Part shown: in pieces, positions 1 through 13,496 of the stretch | Numbering within the stretch: the first letter of the stretch is position 1 | Layout of the letters: each line of letters begins with the position of its first letter | Assembly: GCA_016946835.1 (NCBI GenBank) | Contig: JACVTC010000204.1 | Span: 95,001-159,000, forward strand | DNA length: 64,000 nt | Direction: 5' to 3' | Origin: Neocallimastix lanati (nom. inval.) | Lineage: Eukaryota; Neocallimastigomycota; Neocallimastigomycetes; Neocallimastigales; Neocallimastigaceae | Notes under the pieces: generated by a model | What the model saw: the letters and a program-made list of their open reading frames with translations, nothing else | Database searches by the model: none | What the model was told of the DNA's origin: nothing | Position numbers and translations under genes: made by a program

Positions 1-532
1 TTATCCACATTATATATATATTTGAAGTGTTATTATTTTAATATTTTTTATTATTAAAAAAAAAAAATTTTTTTTTTTTTTTTTTCACGTTCACTAAAAT
101 TTATTTTAATAAAAAAAAAAAAAGAAAAAAAAAATATTGTTAATAACTATTTTAATTTTTTTTTTTTTTTTTTTTAATATATTATAATAATAGCATTGTA
201 GCAATATTAAATAAGAAAGTACAAATTGAATATTAATGATAAATAAATATTATGAAATTTAAATAATTAAATAATAAAAAAATACTATTATCTTACTAAT
301 TAATAATATCTTGATTATAATATAAAAAAAAAAAAAAACTATTATATAATTAACATAATTATTATAAATAAAAATAAAACTAAAATAAATATATATTTAT
401 TTATTTATTTATTATATTAAATTTGATAGATATGATATTTCAATTATTAAAAAAAAATTTTTTTTTTTTTTTTTATTCTTTATTATCTTTATTTTATTGA
501 ATATTTGGTTTTATTTATAAAGTTATTAATAA
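1..532. other. AT-rich noncoding flank
   Basis: Almost pure A/T sequence with A- and T-homopolymers of 10-20 bases. I see no reading frame, RNA gene or repeat unit with informative content. Confidence 0.7.
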
Positions 533-850
533 GGGGATCGGCACAATGTGACGTATAATGTTTTTAAATAAAGCCATACATTTTTAAGATATTCTATACA
601 ATCATAAATGAATGTATAAATTATTATTATTTTAAAAAAAATAATAATATATTTTTTCAATTAAATATTATTAAATAACTATTTCAAAAGAAATAATAAT
701 ATATTTTTTTAAAAAAGAATTATAAAAATTTATTTTTATAATTGAATATTAATAAATTATATATATAAAAAAAAAGAATATTTATTATTTATTTAATTAT
801 TATTTATTTAATTATTAAAAATACGCCACATTGCGAAATGCACGATTGCT
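533..850. mobile_element. MITE-like inverted-repeat element A
   Basis: A ~318 bp AT-rich segment has related, inverted ends. The left end (about 533-556) carries GCACAATGTGACGTAT; the right end (about 821-850), read on the other strand, carries GCAATGTGGCGTAT. The same motif recurs, again inverted, at 2949-3255, so these look like two copies of one short nonautonomous family. There is no coding capacity. The exact ends and the target duplication are not resolved. Confidence 0.5.
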
Positions 851-858
851 AAACGCAC

Positions 859-1005
859 TAGATTTATTAATAAGTAAATATAAAAAGGTTAATTACAAAT
901 GTTCAACATAATAAAATTTACATGTAATCTATACAATAAATATGACTTGTTTTAGAATAATTTTAATTGATTATATTATGTTTATATTAATAATTTATAT
1001 TATCA
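859..1005 (-). repeat. Copia-type LTR (3' LTR of the minus-strand element)
   Basis: This ~147 bp block matches 4392-4544 in the same orientation. Shared blocks, in plus-strand order, are a T(A/G)GATTT start, ATTACAAATGTT near the middle, and TTTATATTAATAATTTATAT before a terminal CA. The two copies bracket copia-type pol remnants on the minus strand, so I read them as its LTRs. I could not find a target-site duplication, so the outer edges are approximate. Confidence 0.5.
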
Positions 1006-1066
1006 ATATTTTAGAGGGTTTAAGGTTAGGATTTCATTAGAGTTTTTGTATTCTAATTTTATTCTA

Positions 1067-2640
1067 TTATTTTAAGAAATTAGCTTTATTGAAATAGTAT
1101 TTTATGGATGTGTGTTTAAGCTTTGTATTGATTTCTCCATTTTCAATGTAAATTTTCGAAGCCATATCGTCCGCATGGATAGTTATTGGAGATCTATCAT
1201 TAAATAATTCTATTAAAGTATTTTTAATTCCTGGCACTTCCTTTGAACATTCAGCAGTAGAAATAGCGACGATGCTTTGTTTCTTGGAGTTCCAACAAAT
1301 AGGTGAGTTTCCCATTAAGATAATATGACCAGAAGTAGATTTTCTGTCTTCCTTTTCTCTGGACGAAATCGGCATCTGTGTATGTATGCATGTATTTTTT
1401 TCCTATTCCACTATATAAAAGTTCATAATTTATAGGGTTATTTAAATATTTAAATTTATGAATTTCTTTCTTCCAGTCAGAAACAGTTAGTTTTTTTTTT
1501 TTTTCTTCGAAATGTCTTGCAGCTTAATGTATCAAAAAAAGAAATATCAAAGGATGCACATTTTTTACTAAATAAATGAGTGAACCAATGGCACTCTTGT
1601 ATACGGTTGAATCGAATGATTCATTATTTTCGGATATAGTATTATCACTGGAACATGGCGTGTTGCATATTTTAATATGACTGATTTTGTATGATTTGAG
1701 TAGTTTATGAAATTTCTTTGATGTACGAAATACTTATTCTGTTTTTATTTTCGATGGTTATTCATAAGATTTGATTTTTTTTTTTTTCAAAGTATTATTA
1801 TTATTATTGATGTATTTAACAAAATTTATAATAATATTAATGGTTTCAGATTTTTCTTTCATAAGATGAATCCGTAATTTACACGCTAAGGTCATCAATA
1901 AATGATCTACTGATACTAGTTTAATAGGCTTAATTATATCAGAATGAATGATTTCAAATATACTTTTTCTGTTCTTGGTGGTGTTTTGATATGTGGCTTG
2001 GATCTGATATTAGTTTTGAAATGGCTCATTCCATGAATTTATTTTTTTTTTATATTTTGAAGTTCTAGGTATTTTGAAGTATCTTTTTGATAGATATGAT
2101 CAAGTCTATTATATGGGAACATTAATGATTGATCATCTAATTCCGTGGAGTTTGAGACAATTTCATTAAATTTGATGGAAGTAATAATATTGGCAAATTC
2201 TCCAAAAATTTTTTCATCTTTGAGAAGATTGAGGAATATATTATCATTTTTGAAAGAGATTGTGGCGTTGGCTTTATCTTGTAAAGTTTTACTCCTCTGA
2301 TAAGATTTTTATTGATATTTATAGATCCACACAATAGTTTTAGGTGAAGTTGTATTTTCAATTTTATCTAATATATTATCACATGATTATTGAATATTAA
2401 TTTTGGATAAGACTTCCTTTATCTTAGCTAAGGAAAAGGTATCCTCCTTCATTTATTCTAATGCATTTTATTATGTGTTTTTTCATTAAGTATATTATCA
2501 TATTATCATTTAAAATCATATGATCTGATTGGGACGTTAGAATTTTCATGTCCGTTACTGTCAATAAATTCACTATGCAATTTTCTTCAAACCATTCAAT
2601 ATTATTAACAGCATTGTTGTTATTTATTCCTTTTTTTGTA
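1067..2640 (-). pseudogene. Degenerate Ty1/copia polyprotein
   Basis: Several copia pol landmarks can be read on the minus strand in shifting frames. Near 1067-1440 is the RNase H region, with a DADF-like motif, EDRKSTSGHI, a KKQSIVAISTAE block and a terminal KHTSIKYYF. At about 1500-1640 is the end of the reverse transcriptase, with YKSAIGSLIYL followed by AARHFEE. At about 1790-1990 is the start of the integrase core, with EIIHSDI and, one frame away, a FIDD-like segment followed by MKEKSE. About 2040-2360 probably holds the region before integrase. The RT catalytic part is missing, and several stops and frameshifts separate the pieces. The order is that of Ty1/copia (integrase before RT). 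It is clearly dead, so no product is expected. Confidence 0.8.
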
Positions 2641-2674
2641 TATTTGTTATGATTTCCATCATTTTTTATAATAG

Positions 2675-2907
<233 letters not shown>

Positions 2908-2948
2908 AAGCTCTTGGGTTTTTTCTGTTTGTTCCACAAGGATAAAAA

Positions 2949-3255
2949 GGGGAGAGTTGCATTTTGCCAAGTGGCGTGTCATTAAAATGAAAATTTTTAC
3001 TAATACGCCACTTGGTGAAATGTAACTCTCCCTATTATATGTAATATTTAATTATAAAAAATATATAATATTTATTTAATAATCAATATTATTTTAATAT
3101 TATTTTTTTTTTTTTTTTTAATATTTAAATATTTACTTTGAGAAAATAAATAACACCAATATTAATATATATTTTTATTTATTTATTCATAATAATTTTC
3201 AATTGTTGAAATGCAATATTATAATAATACGTCACTTGGCGAAATGCACCACCCT
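2949..3255. mobile_element. MITE-like inverted-repeat element B
   Basis: The left end carries GCATTTTGCCAAGTGGCGTG. The right end, read on the other strand, carries GCATTTCGCCAAGTGACGTA. The spacing of ~307 bp matches element A (533-850). A third, inward copy at 3001-3032 forms a compact imperfect palindrome with the left end (2949-3032). This means either a nested short element or a duplicated terminus. There is no coding capacity. Confidence 0.6.
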
Positions 3256-3504
3256 ATATCCGATAAAAAATATTCATCCTTAGCTAAATAACCTTTAGTT
3301 GCCACAAATAGCATAAAAAAAAAAAAAATTTAATTTGCTTATTAAAATTATGTACGTCCATTAGATATGTAATTAACAGTATGGCGCTCGATATTATTAA
3401 CGTCCATTTTCGTCCATTCTGTTATTGTATTCATTTGATATTTGATATTTCATTTTTTTGGGCCAGAGTTGATTTCTTTATTTTTATTTTTATTTTTTTA
3501 TTTT

Positions 3505-3725
3505 TATTTTTTTTTTTTGAATGTTAATTCTTGAGAAATGATTGTTTTCTTTTTTTTTTTTTTTGAATGTTAATTCTTAGAGAAATGTTTTTTTTTTTTT
3601 TTTTTTTTGAATGTTAATTCTTGAAAAATGTTTTTTTTTTTTTTTTTTTTGAATGTTAATTCTTGAGAAATGTTTTTTTTTTTTTTTTTTTTTTTTTTTT
3701 TGAATGTTAATTCTTGAGAAATGAT
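3505..3725. repeat. Core-plus-poly(T) minisatellite
   Basis: The 22-nt core (GAATGTTAATTC then TTGAGAAATG) occurs five times. The copies are separated by T tracts of variable length (about 10 to 30). Only the T tracts vary much. Confidence 0.9.
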
Positions 3726-4391
3726 TGCTTTTATATATATATATATATATATATATAAGTGATAGGATAATATAGTATATTTTTTGTCTTTGATTTCAGA
3801 GTAAAAAAAAAAAAAAATTAGTTACTTCCATTGGATGAAATTTTATATTAACTTTTTAATCTCTGTAATTCCTTATAATAAGGAAGTATGTCATATGAAA
3901 TTGATATTTTCCTCCCATTTTTGGAAGATATATTGATGATATCTTAATCTTAAGTAGCCTAAATCACAAAGGGTTGAATGGTCTATATAATATAGATTTT
4001 AATTTTTTTTTTTTTTTTTTTTTTTGCTTTTTAACAACCTACGCATTTTGAAAATCTTTAATAAAAAAAATAAAAAAAAACTTAATACGGCTTCGAAAAC
4101 GTTTTTCTGTAAATATCCAAACATACTTGGAATCATCTTCAGCAACTCTTGTTTTCATACAACTTCCTTTAAGTTGAGGCTTCGGAAATTTTAAATGTGG
4201 CTAAGTAATTTGATGTTACATACGTTACTTTGTCAGTTTTCTTTTTTTACTTTCAAATTTTCAAAATGGTCATAAATAGCAACATACCAAATTTGGGGTA
4301 GTTTTCACTTCCTCTCATTCCGTCAATGGAGAGAAGTTAGTACTTTTAGTTATTTTAAAATAGAGACTCTCTTAATCTTTCATCAGATATT

Positions 4392-4544
4392 TGGATTTTA
4401 TTAATAAAGCTATTTATTAAGTAATAATTACAAATGTTTTAACATTATAAAATTTTTATATATGTATTCATAAATATTTTTTGAGAGGTTTAATTAATTA
4501 CATTATATTACGTTTATATTAATAATTTATATTATTATTTTTCA
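4392..4544 (-). repeat. Copia-type LTR (5' LTR of the minus-strand element)
   Basis: This ~153 bp block is the partner of 859-1005, in the same orientation. Read on the minus strand it starts TGAAAAATAATAATATAAAT and ends AATAAAATCCA. It lies upstream of the decayed pol in its own orientation. The sequence between LTR and pol (about 2640-4390) also holds the repeats and MITE-like pieces listed separately, and no readable gag. Confidence 0.5.
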
Positions 4545-5393
4545 ATATATAAATTTACATATTGTAGCAATTATTATATATATTTATTAATATACTTTAT
4601 TTTTTTTACTTTTTTTTATTTATTATGTTCTTTTATTTAAAGTAATTACATGATAGCTATTTTTTAAAATATCATAATAATAATGCAATAATAAAATAGA
4701 AATGAATAATAGTGAGTGAAAAATGATATTTAATTAATAATTAAAAAAATAAAAATAAAAATATAATATAAATAATAATAAATGATATTTAAGTATTAAA
4801 TAATAATAATAATAATTAATACCATATTAATAGTTAATAGTAATAAGAACTAGTTTATCATAAATAGGAAATAATATATAAATATTATAGCATATTAAAT
4901 AATAGTAATAATAATACTAGGCTTTAATAAAAATAAAATGAATAATAACATAAAATAAAATAAAATAAAAATAAAATAAAATAAAATAAAATGATATTTA
5001 AATATTAAATAATAAAGGTAATATGATATATAATTATAATAAATATAAATAGTATATAAAATATACTAATAAAAATATTATATTTAACTAAAAATTAGAA
5101 TCTTATTTTAATTATATTAAATAATATATTTTTTAACAAAATAATCAATAAATAGTATATAAAAATATTATATTTAACTAAAAATTAGAATCTTATATTT
5201 TAATTATATTAAATAATATATTTTTTAACAAAATAATCAAAAAATATTTAATTATTAAATATTATTAAATATATTAATAAAAATGAAAAGAGTATGAAAA
5301 TGAAAATGAAAATAGGAACAATTTTTAGGGATTTATATTTTTTATATATTCTATTTCTATTATTTTCTTTTTTATTATATATATTCGTTCTTT

Positions 5394-5440
<47 letters not shown>

Positions 5441-5684
5441 TTAAATTTATAAACTTATAAACTAAATTTTTAGTTTAATTATTTAAAAAATAAAAAATAA
5501 AATGGAATTTAAAAATTACAAAAACTCTATAGGTATTGGTAAAAAAAAAAAATTAAAAATAAAAAAATAAAAAAATAATAATAATAATGAAATTTTTAAA
5601 TGTACAAATATATTATTATTTAATATGATCTTACATCTATAGATATAAGAGTTTAGGTTCAAAAGAAAAAAAAAATATAATTTC

Positions 5685-5719
<35 letters not shown>

Positions 5720-5972
5720 TTAATAAATAATATACTAAATTTTAGATATTATTAGATTATAAAATACACAATTTAAAACTTAACAAATTACTAATTGATA
5801 ATTAATGAAACTAAAATTATTAAATAAAATTTAAAATTTAAAAAATTTAAAAGGAAAAATGAAAGATATATAAAAAAAAAAATAAAATGAAATAAAAGTC
5901 ATTACTATTACTATTATTATTATTATAATTATTATTTAATAAAAAAAAAATTTTGTATATATAATTTTAATT
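4545..5972. other. AT-rich intergenic region with a tandem duplication
   Basis: A/T simple sequence downstream of the cyclin gene. A segment of about 80-100 bp is duplicated: 5050-5149 and 5154-5239 share the block that starts AAAAATATTATATTTAACTA. There is a ~36-T run near 5400-5436 and pentameric AAAAT runs near 4950-4990. I see no gene. Confidence 0.75.
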
Positions 5973-8639
5973 TTAATAAAACATTGGTTTATGCGTTGGT
6001 ATTAAATTAATGGATGGATCGGAAGTATTAGTTGTTTTAAAAATGGTATTATTTTGTGTGATACCAGTACCATTAACATTTGGAAGTTGAACTTGAGCAA
6101 TACCATTTAAAGGTGAGGTAGTTAATAAGGGAACACCAACTACATTTTCCTTTTTAATGTAAGCTGAAGGTGCTGAAGTCGTCACTCCAGAACTAAATCT
6201 CATCTTTTTTGGTGAAGAATAGTTTATTGGAGTAGGGATACGATTTATTGGTAAATTTAATTCATTTAAATTATTTAAAGTAGCAGTATGATTAATGATT
6301 GATTGAGGTTGATATTTAAATACATTATTATTTTTAAAACTGGAGAGATTAATAGCAGAATTTGATGTTTTAAGTCGAGATCCACTCGACAAATGATGTT
6401 GAGATAATGGTGAATTATAATTTGCTTTATATTGGGATTGTTGTTGTTGCTGTTGTTGTTGTTGAAGATTACTTAAACTTGTACTGGAAAGAGAATGCTT
6501 AAGAAATTGACAATTATTAGAGGTCGTACTTATACCTGTTTGAGAAGTCGGTGTAACATTTGTACTAAGATTAACATTTGCTGGTACTAAAGTTGTTGTA
6601 CGAACAGTTTGTGGAGTAAAAATAGTGGCATTTGATGAAGATTCACTAGTAAGGGTATTGATACCACGAGTGGCATTGAGGTTAGAAACTTCACCATTGG
6701 TTGAAACTAATGTGACAGTAGCTGGACCTATAAAATTTGGCGTTGCTAATACTGTAGTTGTGGGTTGAGAATTTGATATACGACAAAGTGGTGGTGATGG
6801 ATAGATGGAATTTGCATTAAAAGTTCCCACCGTATTAACTGCCGGATTAACAACGGTTAATCCTGTTGCTGTGGCAGTTGCAGGTAAAGAAGTTACTAAT
6901 TTATTATTACATACATACATTGGGGTAACCGAAACTTTCGGAGGAGAAGTTGGAATAACACGTTTAACCGCGACAGTATTAATTGGTATGGAATTTTGTT
7001 GAGCAATAGCTGCAACACTTGTTACATTACCAACTGAAGTTATTTGAGCTGGATTAGCTGCACTAACAACACGGGCAACGTTGGTCACACCAGCAACATT
7101 TGTAGGTTGTGGTGCGAACTTTAAATTTAATGAGGCTGTAGCTAATGTAGGCGCTACTTGGGTATTAGTTGTTATTATAGTTGTAGGATTTTGAGTGATG
7201 GCAGCAGTAGCTGCTGGATGAGTATTAATGATATTAATAGTAGCAGTTCCAGGATTAATTGGAATAGCGGGTACATTATTTACAACTAAAGTGGAAAATG
7301 GTGTCGTTTGATTGAAAAGTGGCTTTTGAATAACATTGGTATTGGACATAGTTTCATTTAAAAGTGCAGTTAATTCTGCTTGTTGCTTCTTTAAATTTCT
7401 TTCATGTTGAAGCGTAGTCATTCGTTGTCTCAATTCCTTTCCCAAATTAGTAATACTCTTTTCCCAGCTTTTAAATTCATCTTCATGAACATTTAAATTA
7501 AATTGAAGAATTTCTAAAGATTTCTTTTCTAAACGGTTCATTTCATCTAAATCCTTACTACATACTGAAGCCCATACACTATTAGAATAACGATCATCCG
7601 ATAAAAATTTATTAGCTAACATAAAATGAACAGAAATCAAATCTTTCATTGACCATTCTAATATTTGTTGATCACTCAAACACTTCTGTCGTAACATATA
7701 AATATAACGAAGAGCTAAGAGAACGGTATTTAATGACAAATCTGTAATTTTTAAAACTTCCTCCACAAATTTTGTTAATTCAACATATTTTGGTTGAGCG
7801 ATATTACGACAATCTGGCTTTTGATGATACCAAATTCGATTAACTAAATAGACAACAAAATTTGAAAGTGGTAATGCTGGAAAAGTTTTTAATGGTTGAA
7901 TAGGTGACATGGTTACCGGAACGATATTATTTATTGGAAGTGATGGAGCTCTCGGTATACCATAAATGTAACGTATTTGTTGAGGTGCTGCAACTGCAGG
8001 TGCTGCAGCTATTATAGTAGGTTGAGAATTTGCTGGAGAAGTATTTGTAATATTTACAGTTGTTGGTTGAGTTACAGGCTTTGGATCAATGGCCATAGCA
8101 TCTGGATTAGTAGGTAAGGGTATTTCATTTAGTTGTATGGAACGACGTCTTGGACCTGGTTGATTCGGTGATGGTTCTTGATCTTGTTCCATTATATTTG
8201 GTATTGAATGTCTTCTCTTTGTATTATCTGTCATTGATATATTTAAAGTTTGTGAGTTAGGAATATTACTTTGAGAAATAGTAGGATTACCTGCTATGAA
8301 TACATTTTGAGTGGGAGCTGTTTGAGCTGGTTGTGCAACATGTATGACTTTTATTATTTGTGGTTGGGACGGTTGTGTTAGCGAAATATTTTGAGATAAC
8401 GTTATAGGTTGATTAGTATGTATTATTTGAGTTTGTAATTTTTGTAGTTCTATTTGTTGTTGGAGTTGCTCCTTAGAAATAACCGGTATATTTATTCTAT
8501 TTTCCATTTTATTTTTTAACACAGTAGAATCATATAAATTTAAACTATTTAGAGATATATTATTAGTAGTATTAGATATAGCTGATGTATTAATATTATT
8601 TATTGTATTATCATCTATAGACATAGTTATTACTGACAT
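5973..8639 (-). CDS. Pcl/Pho80-type cyclin, 888 residues
   Basis: This is an intact single-exon gene and the only host protein gene here. A cyclin fold covers about residues 258-390. It includes FVEEVLKITDLSLNTVLLAL, then a LANKFLSDDRYSNSVW segment, and a closing LEILQFNLNV. This layout is typical of the fungal Pcl/Pho80 group, which binds a Pho85-like cyclin-dependent kinase and steers it to substrates in cell-cycle or nutrient control. A predicted coiled-coil stretch follows (about residues 400-430, rich in E, K, Q and L). Both flanks are long and low in complexity: Ser/Thr/Asn/Pro-rich, with a short poly-Gln near residue 730 and a basic RRHS/RRRS pair near residues 145-170. The ATG at 8637-8639 is the first in frame. 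The coding sequence is visibly richer in G/C than its surroundings. The cyclin call is firm; the exact subgroup is inferred. Confidence 0.88.
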   Translation of the reverse strand: MSVITMSIDDNTINNINTSAISNTTNNISLNSLNLYDSTVLKNKMENRINIPVISKEQLQQQIELQKLQTQIIHTNQPITLSQNISLTQPSQPQIIKVIHVAQPAQTAPTQNVFIAGNPTISQSNIPNSQTLNISMTDNTKRRHSIPNIMEQDQEPSPNQPGPRRRSIQLNEIPLPTNPDAMAIDPKPVTQPTTVNITNTSPANSQPTIIAAAPAVAAPQQIRYIYGIPRAPSLPINNIVPVTMSPIQPLKTFPALPLSNFVVYLVNRIWYHQKPDCRNIAQPKYVELTKFVEEVLKITDLSLNTVLLALRYIYMLRQKCLSDQQILEWSMKDLISVHFMLANKFLSDDRYSNSVWASVCSKDLDEMNRLEKKSLEILQFNLNVHEDEFKSWEKSITNLGKELRQRMTTLQHERNLKKQQAELTALLNETMSNTNVIQKPLFNQTTPFSTLVVNNVPAIPINPGTATINIINTHPAATAAITQNPTTIITTNTQVAPTLATASLNLKFAPQPTNVAGVTNVARVVSAANPAQITSVGNVTSVAAIAQQNSIPINTVAVKRVIPTSPPKVSVTPMYVCNNKLVTSLPATATATGLTVVNPAVNTVGTFNANSIYPSPPLCRISNSQPTTTVLATPNFIGPATVTLVSTNGEVSNLNATRGINTLTSESSSNATIFTPQTVRTTTLVPANVNLSTNVTPTSQTGISTTSNNCQFLKHSLSSTSLSNLQQQQQQQQQSQYKANYNSPLSQHHLSSGSRLKTSNSAINLSSFKNNNVFKYQPQSIINHTATLNNLNELNLPINRIPTPINYSSPKKMRFSSGVTTSAPSAYIKKENVVGVPLLTTSPLNGIAQVQLPNVNGTGITQNNTIFKTTNTSDPSINLIPTHKPMFY

Positions 8640-11600
8640 TGTTATTTATGAATATATATGTATTTTTTTTTTCTTTTATATTTTTTTTAAACACTTTTAA
8701 TATATTTATAATAAGTCCATTTCCATTAAAATATATAATATATTTTCAATATTAATATATTTTTCTAATTAATTTAAATTTTAAACTAGAGATGGATAAA
8801 TACGCCTTATTATATATTGACAAATTTTTTACTTTAAATTCCTGTATAATCTTTGAATTAACACTATGTATTTCACTAAAAGTAAAAAATAATACTGAAT
8901 TAAAATTTTTCTTTGGTAATGAATTTATCTAAAAATATTGAAGTAGATATATATTTTTGTTTTAGTTTCAAAGTTACTAATTTTCAAATATTAATATTAA
9001 AAATATATACTATTATGTTTTTTTGTTTGCTTTGATTTTAATTTTCTGTTTCTAAATATGATTGTTTCTTATTAAAATTTAATAAACTAAACATATATTT
9101 AATATATATGATAAAATTGTTCATATAAATGTATTGAACAAAAAAAAAACTGATATTTCTCTTTTAATAAAAAAAAAAATTTTTTTAAACTATATTTATT
9201 TGTAAGTATATTGTATCTTTATTATATGTATTTTAAAATTAAAACTTTTATATTATTTATATTCAATAAAATTTTTACAATAACTAATTATTATAAATAT
9301 TCACTTTTATCTATTTTAATTTTTATTTAAAACAAAATTAAAAAAAAAAAAAATTACTTTATATATATGTTTCTTAAAAAAAAGAAAAATGAAATAAAAT
9401 TAAAAATTAAAAATAAAAAAAAAAAAAGAAACTTTTTTCTTTTTATATGTAATTAAAAAAAAATAATAAAATATTAATTTTTTATTTAGTATATATTAAT
9501 TATATACTAATATATTAAAATATACTCTAATATATAGTTTATATAAGTATTATTATTTATATATATTTACCTTTGTATTTATTTCATTATATAGTTTCAT
9601 TAATTTTAAATTTTTTAATTTTTATTAATATTATAATTAATATAAATACAACTATTAAGTAATATAAATATAAAACCAGATTCAACAAGGACTAATTTAA
9701 TCTTATAATATATTTTAATATAAATGTGATTATAGGTATATAAATTAAAAAAGTATTTTTATAAATTATTTATATATTTTTGACTATATATAAATATAAA
9801 TATATAATATATTATTCATTTATTCTATTAATTAAACTTTTAAAAAAATTTTTTTTTTCTTTTTACTATTTTATATATATAATAAATCTTAATTTATATT
9901 AAATTAAAATTTATATTGAAAATAGTTTATTAGAAAGATAAAATTTTTATATTGGATACATATAAGTCAGTTGAATAGAATTATATTATTATTATTTAAA
10001 AAATATATAATTTAATAAATAGTAGAATAAACTTTTTTTTTTAAAAAAAAAAAAAAAAAAATAGGTATATATAATTGAATATCAGTCTATATAATCATAA
10101 TTTTTATTAATTAATAAATATAATACAAAACTCTAAAATAACCTTAATATAATTATAACACTAAAAAAGTTTATTGATTCATACAATAATATATTAAAAT
10201 AAATAATATTCAAATATAATTACAATATAAATAAATTAATTTTATATTTAAATTAAAAACTTTGACAAGTCTAAAATATTTTTAATTTGTCATTCTAATA
10301 AATTTTAATAAAATCCTTTTAGGATTAACAATATATTATTAAATTTATTATACTTTTTCTGTTATATATTAACCTTTTAATATAATTATAAATAGACTTG
10401 TAATTAAATAGTACAAAATAATGAATAATTATAAAAAAAAAAAAATAAATAAATAATTCAAGGCACTAACTAAAATAATATAAATCATAACAATATAAAT
10501 TATTGATTTTAAATATATATTTAATCATTTAATGATACTTAAATTTATATTTAAAATATTAGCATATTTTTTTATATATGAAAAAAATGAGAAAATAAAA
10601 AAAAAAAAAAAAAAAAAAAAAAAACAGAAAAAATAATTAATACTTATTAAACTTTATTAACTATTAAAAATAATAATAGGTACTCTATTATTATGCTTCA
10701 AACACCAACCACATTGAGAAAATATAGAATAGAATTAAATACAATGTACTAATATGAATTTAAAATTCTAGTTTATTTTTTTTAAAAAAAAAATAAAAAA
10801 AAAATAATAAGAAAAAAATAAGAAAAAGAAAAAAAGAAAAAAAAATTAAAATTATATAAATTAATTCATTAATTCAATGATAAACAAAAGTCATTTAAAC
10901 AAATAAAGGATTAAATAAAATAAAATAATATAAAACCAGAATTCGAATTAAAAAAATTAAAAATGTTTAATTCTCATAATTATTATATAAATTTAACTTT
11001 TATATATATATATTATTTTAATCAAAACTATTTTTAATAAACTAAATAATTAAAAAAATAAAATAGTATTAATATTTAAACTATTTATATAAATAATAAT
11101 ATAAATAATAATTATACTTTTTTATATATATAATTATATAAATTTAATCTAGAATACTATATTTAACATAAAACACTAAAATAATAAATAATGGAAATTA
11201 AATAATAATAAAATCTATGATTATAATTATTAAATCTTCTTAGACTTCAATGTTATTTCTTCTTTTATTTAAACAATAGCCTAACTATAAAAAAAAAAAA
11301 ATTATAATTTTTCATTATTTTCTCCATACATTCCATAATCAGCAACATAATTTTATGAATGAATATAAAACTGAACAAATTTAATAAAAAAAAAAAAAAA
11401 AAAAAAAAACGGTAGCCATAAGACGATAAAATATAAAAAGAATATATACATATATTATGATCATTGATAATTGTTTTCCTATATTAAAAATAAAAATATT
11501 AGTTTTAAAAATTAAAATAAAAAAAAATGTTTTATATAACTCATTAAATTTTATAAAAACTATTAATTATGTAAAAATTATCAATTTTTGAATATAAAAT

Positions 11601-13272
11601 AAAAAAAAAATTAACATTAAATCTTATTATTATAAATAGTAGTAATACATTATTATAATAAATGTATTATTTAATATATTATTAATTTATTTATAATATA
11701 TATTTAATATATTATAGGGTATAAATTTAATATAGGAATTACCTTATTATATATAATTTTTTTTTTTACAAAATATATTTATTTTTTTTTTTTAATTATT
11801 TTAAAAAAAAAGATTACTCTTTTTACTTAATTTTTTTTTTTTCTTTTTTAATCTATTTATGGACCATGATAAAAAAAAAATTTTTTTTTTATTTAAACTA
11901 CAAAATACTAAAGATGATGATTTTAATTTATTATAAATTAAACTCAAGAATTAATATATTAAACCATTGTTATAAGTTCTTCCTATATTAGTATATATTG
12001 TATTATATGTATATAATATATTATTATATAATAGAATTCAATAGAATTCTACTAAATAAAATAGTATTCATATTGATATTAAAAAAAGTTTGGAATAGAA
12101 ACGACTTATTAAAATTTCCTATCATTTGTGTATTATTAAAAAAAATTTAAATAAAAATATAAAATTTAAAAAATATTAATAACTAATTTTATTTTCCATT
12201 ATACTTTTTAAATATAAATTATAATTATAATAATAAAGAATCAAGAACCAATATACTGTAATATATGCATTAATATATTTAGCAATTTACATAAACTAAA
12301 AACTAATTTATGAAAATTTTTTTTTATTTATTTTAATAAGGTTAATTTATTTACAAACTACATCCATAGGATTAGGCTATTTTATATTGCATTTAGGATT
12401 TTCTATTCTATTCATATTTTCATATATTAAAAAAGAAAAAGTTTAATTATTAATATTCTATGATTGTTAAATAGAAACTAAAAACAAGTTTAAATAATAT
12501 TAATTTGATTGACTTTTTTGCATAATTAGTATTATAATAACAGCATTATAACTAAAAATTTATTATCATTACAACTAAATAGAGTTTTAAAAAAAAAAAA
12601 AACTATTAATTTACTTTTTCTATACGATGTTTAAACAATTAATATTTTAATTAGAATTAAAAAATAAAAAATAAAAATAATAAGACTTTTATAATTATAT
12701 ATGAAATAACTAAAAAAAATATGTGAATTCCATATGAAAATAGTTAGTACTCATTATTAGTTTTTTTGGCTGTTATAAATTTTATTAATTTTAATCTATT
12801 TTTAATACATATATATTCTTTCCTTTTTTTTTTTTTCTCTCTCTTAAAATAATTATAATCACATTTATGAATTGCTATTAACATTAAAAAAGGATATATA
12901 ATGAAAGATAATAATTAATTAAAAACCTTTTTAATAATATGATTTATGTTATTTGGTTCTTCTTAATTTAAATATTAAAAATATTAAAAGAATAAGAATA
13001 ATAATAATTAATAGTTTACACATAATATATATAAAATAAATAAGATTTAAATTAATTAAAACTGAATTACATTAAAATAAATGATATAAACAATTATATA
13101 AAAATTACACCAATTAAACTGAGGGATTGTTTTAATAATAAATAAGGATAGAAAAAAAAAAAAAAAAAGTTCATTAAAAGATTTTATTAATATATAATAC
13201 ATTAATAAATTTTAAATATTATAATTTATAATAAATATTTATTGATTGTTTGATATAATCAAGGTTATTTTA

Positions 13273-13275
13273 TAT

Positions 13276-13309
<34 letters not shown>
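13273..13309. repeat. (TTTA)n microsatellite
   Basis: About nine perfect TTTA units in tandem. Confidence 0.95.
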
Positions 13310-13312
<3 letters not shown>

Positions 13313-13457
13313 TTTTATTTTTTTTTTTTAAACAGAAAATAATGTCTCTCTCCACAATAACAATTAAGATTCATAAATTAGTATTTGACTGGATTATAAA
13401 AATAGTAAAATAAATAAAAAAAATTATTTTATACCATTTGTATTAAAATGAATAATA

Positions 13458-13459
<2 letters not shown>

Positions 13460-13494
<35 letters not shown>
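13460..13494. repeat. Poly(A) run of ~35
   Basis: An uninterrupted A homopolymer. Confidence 0.95.

Positions 13495-13496
<2 letters not shown>

Noticed and set aside
3900-4000. A plus-strand reading with RYIDDILIL, resembling a reverse-transcriptase catalytic motif
   Set aside because: Stops surround it within a few codons, and the neighbouring frames give no other RT block. It lies antisense to the copia remnant. Kept only as a faint possibility of another dead element.
6805-7002. 65-codon plus-strand frame inside the cyclin gene
   Set aside because: Antisense shadow of the cyclin coding sequence.
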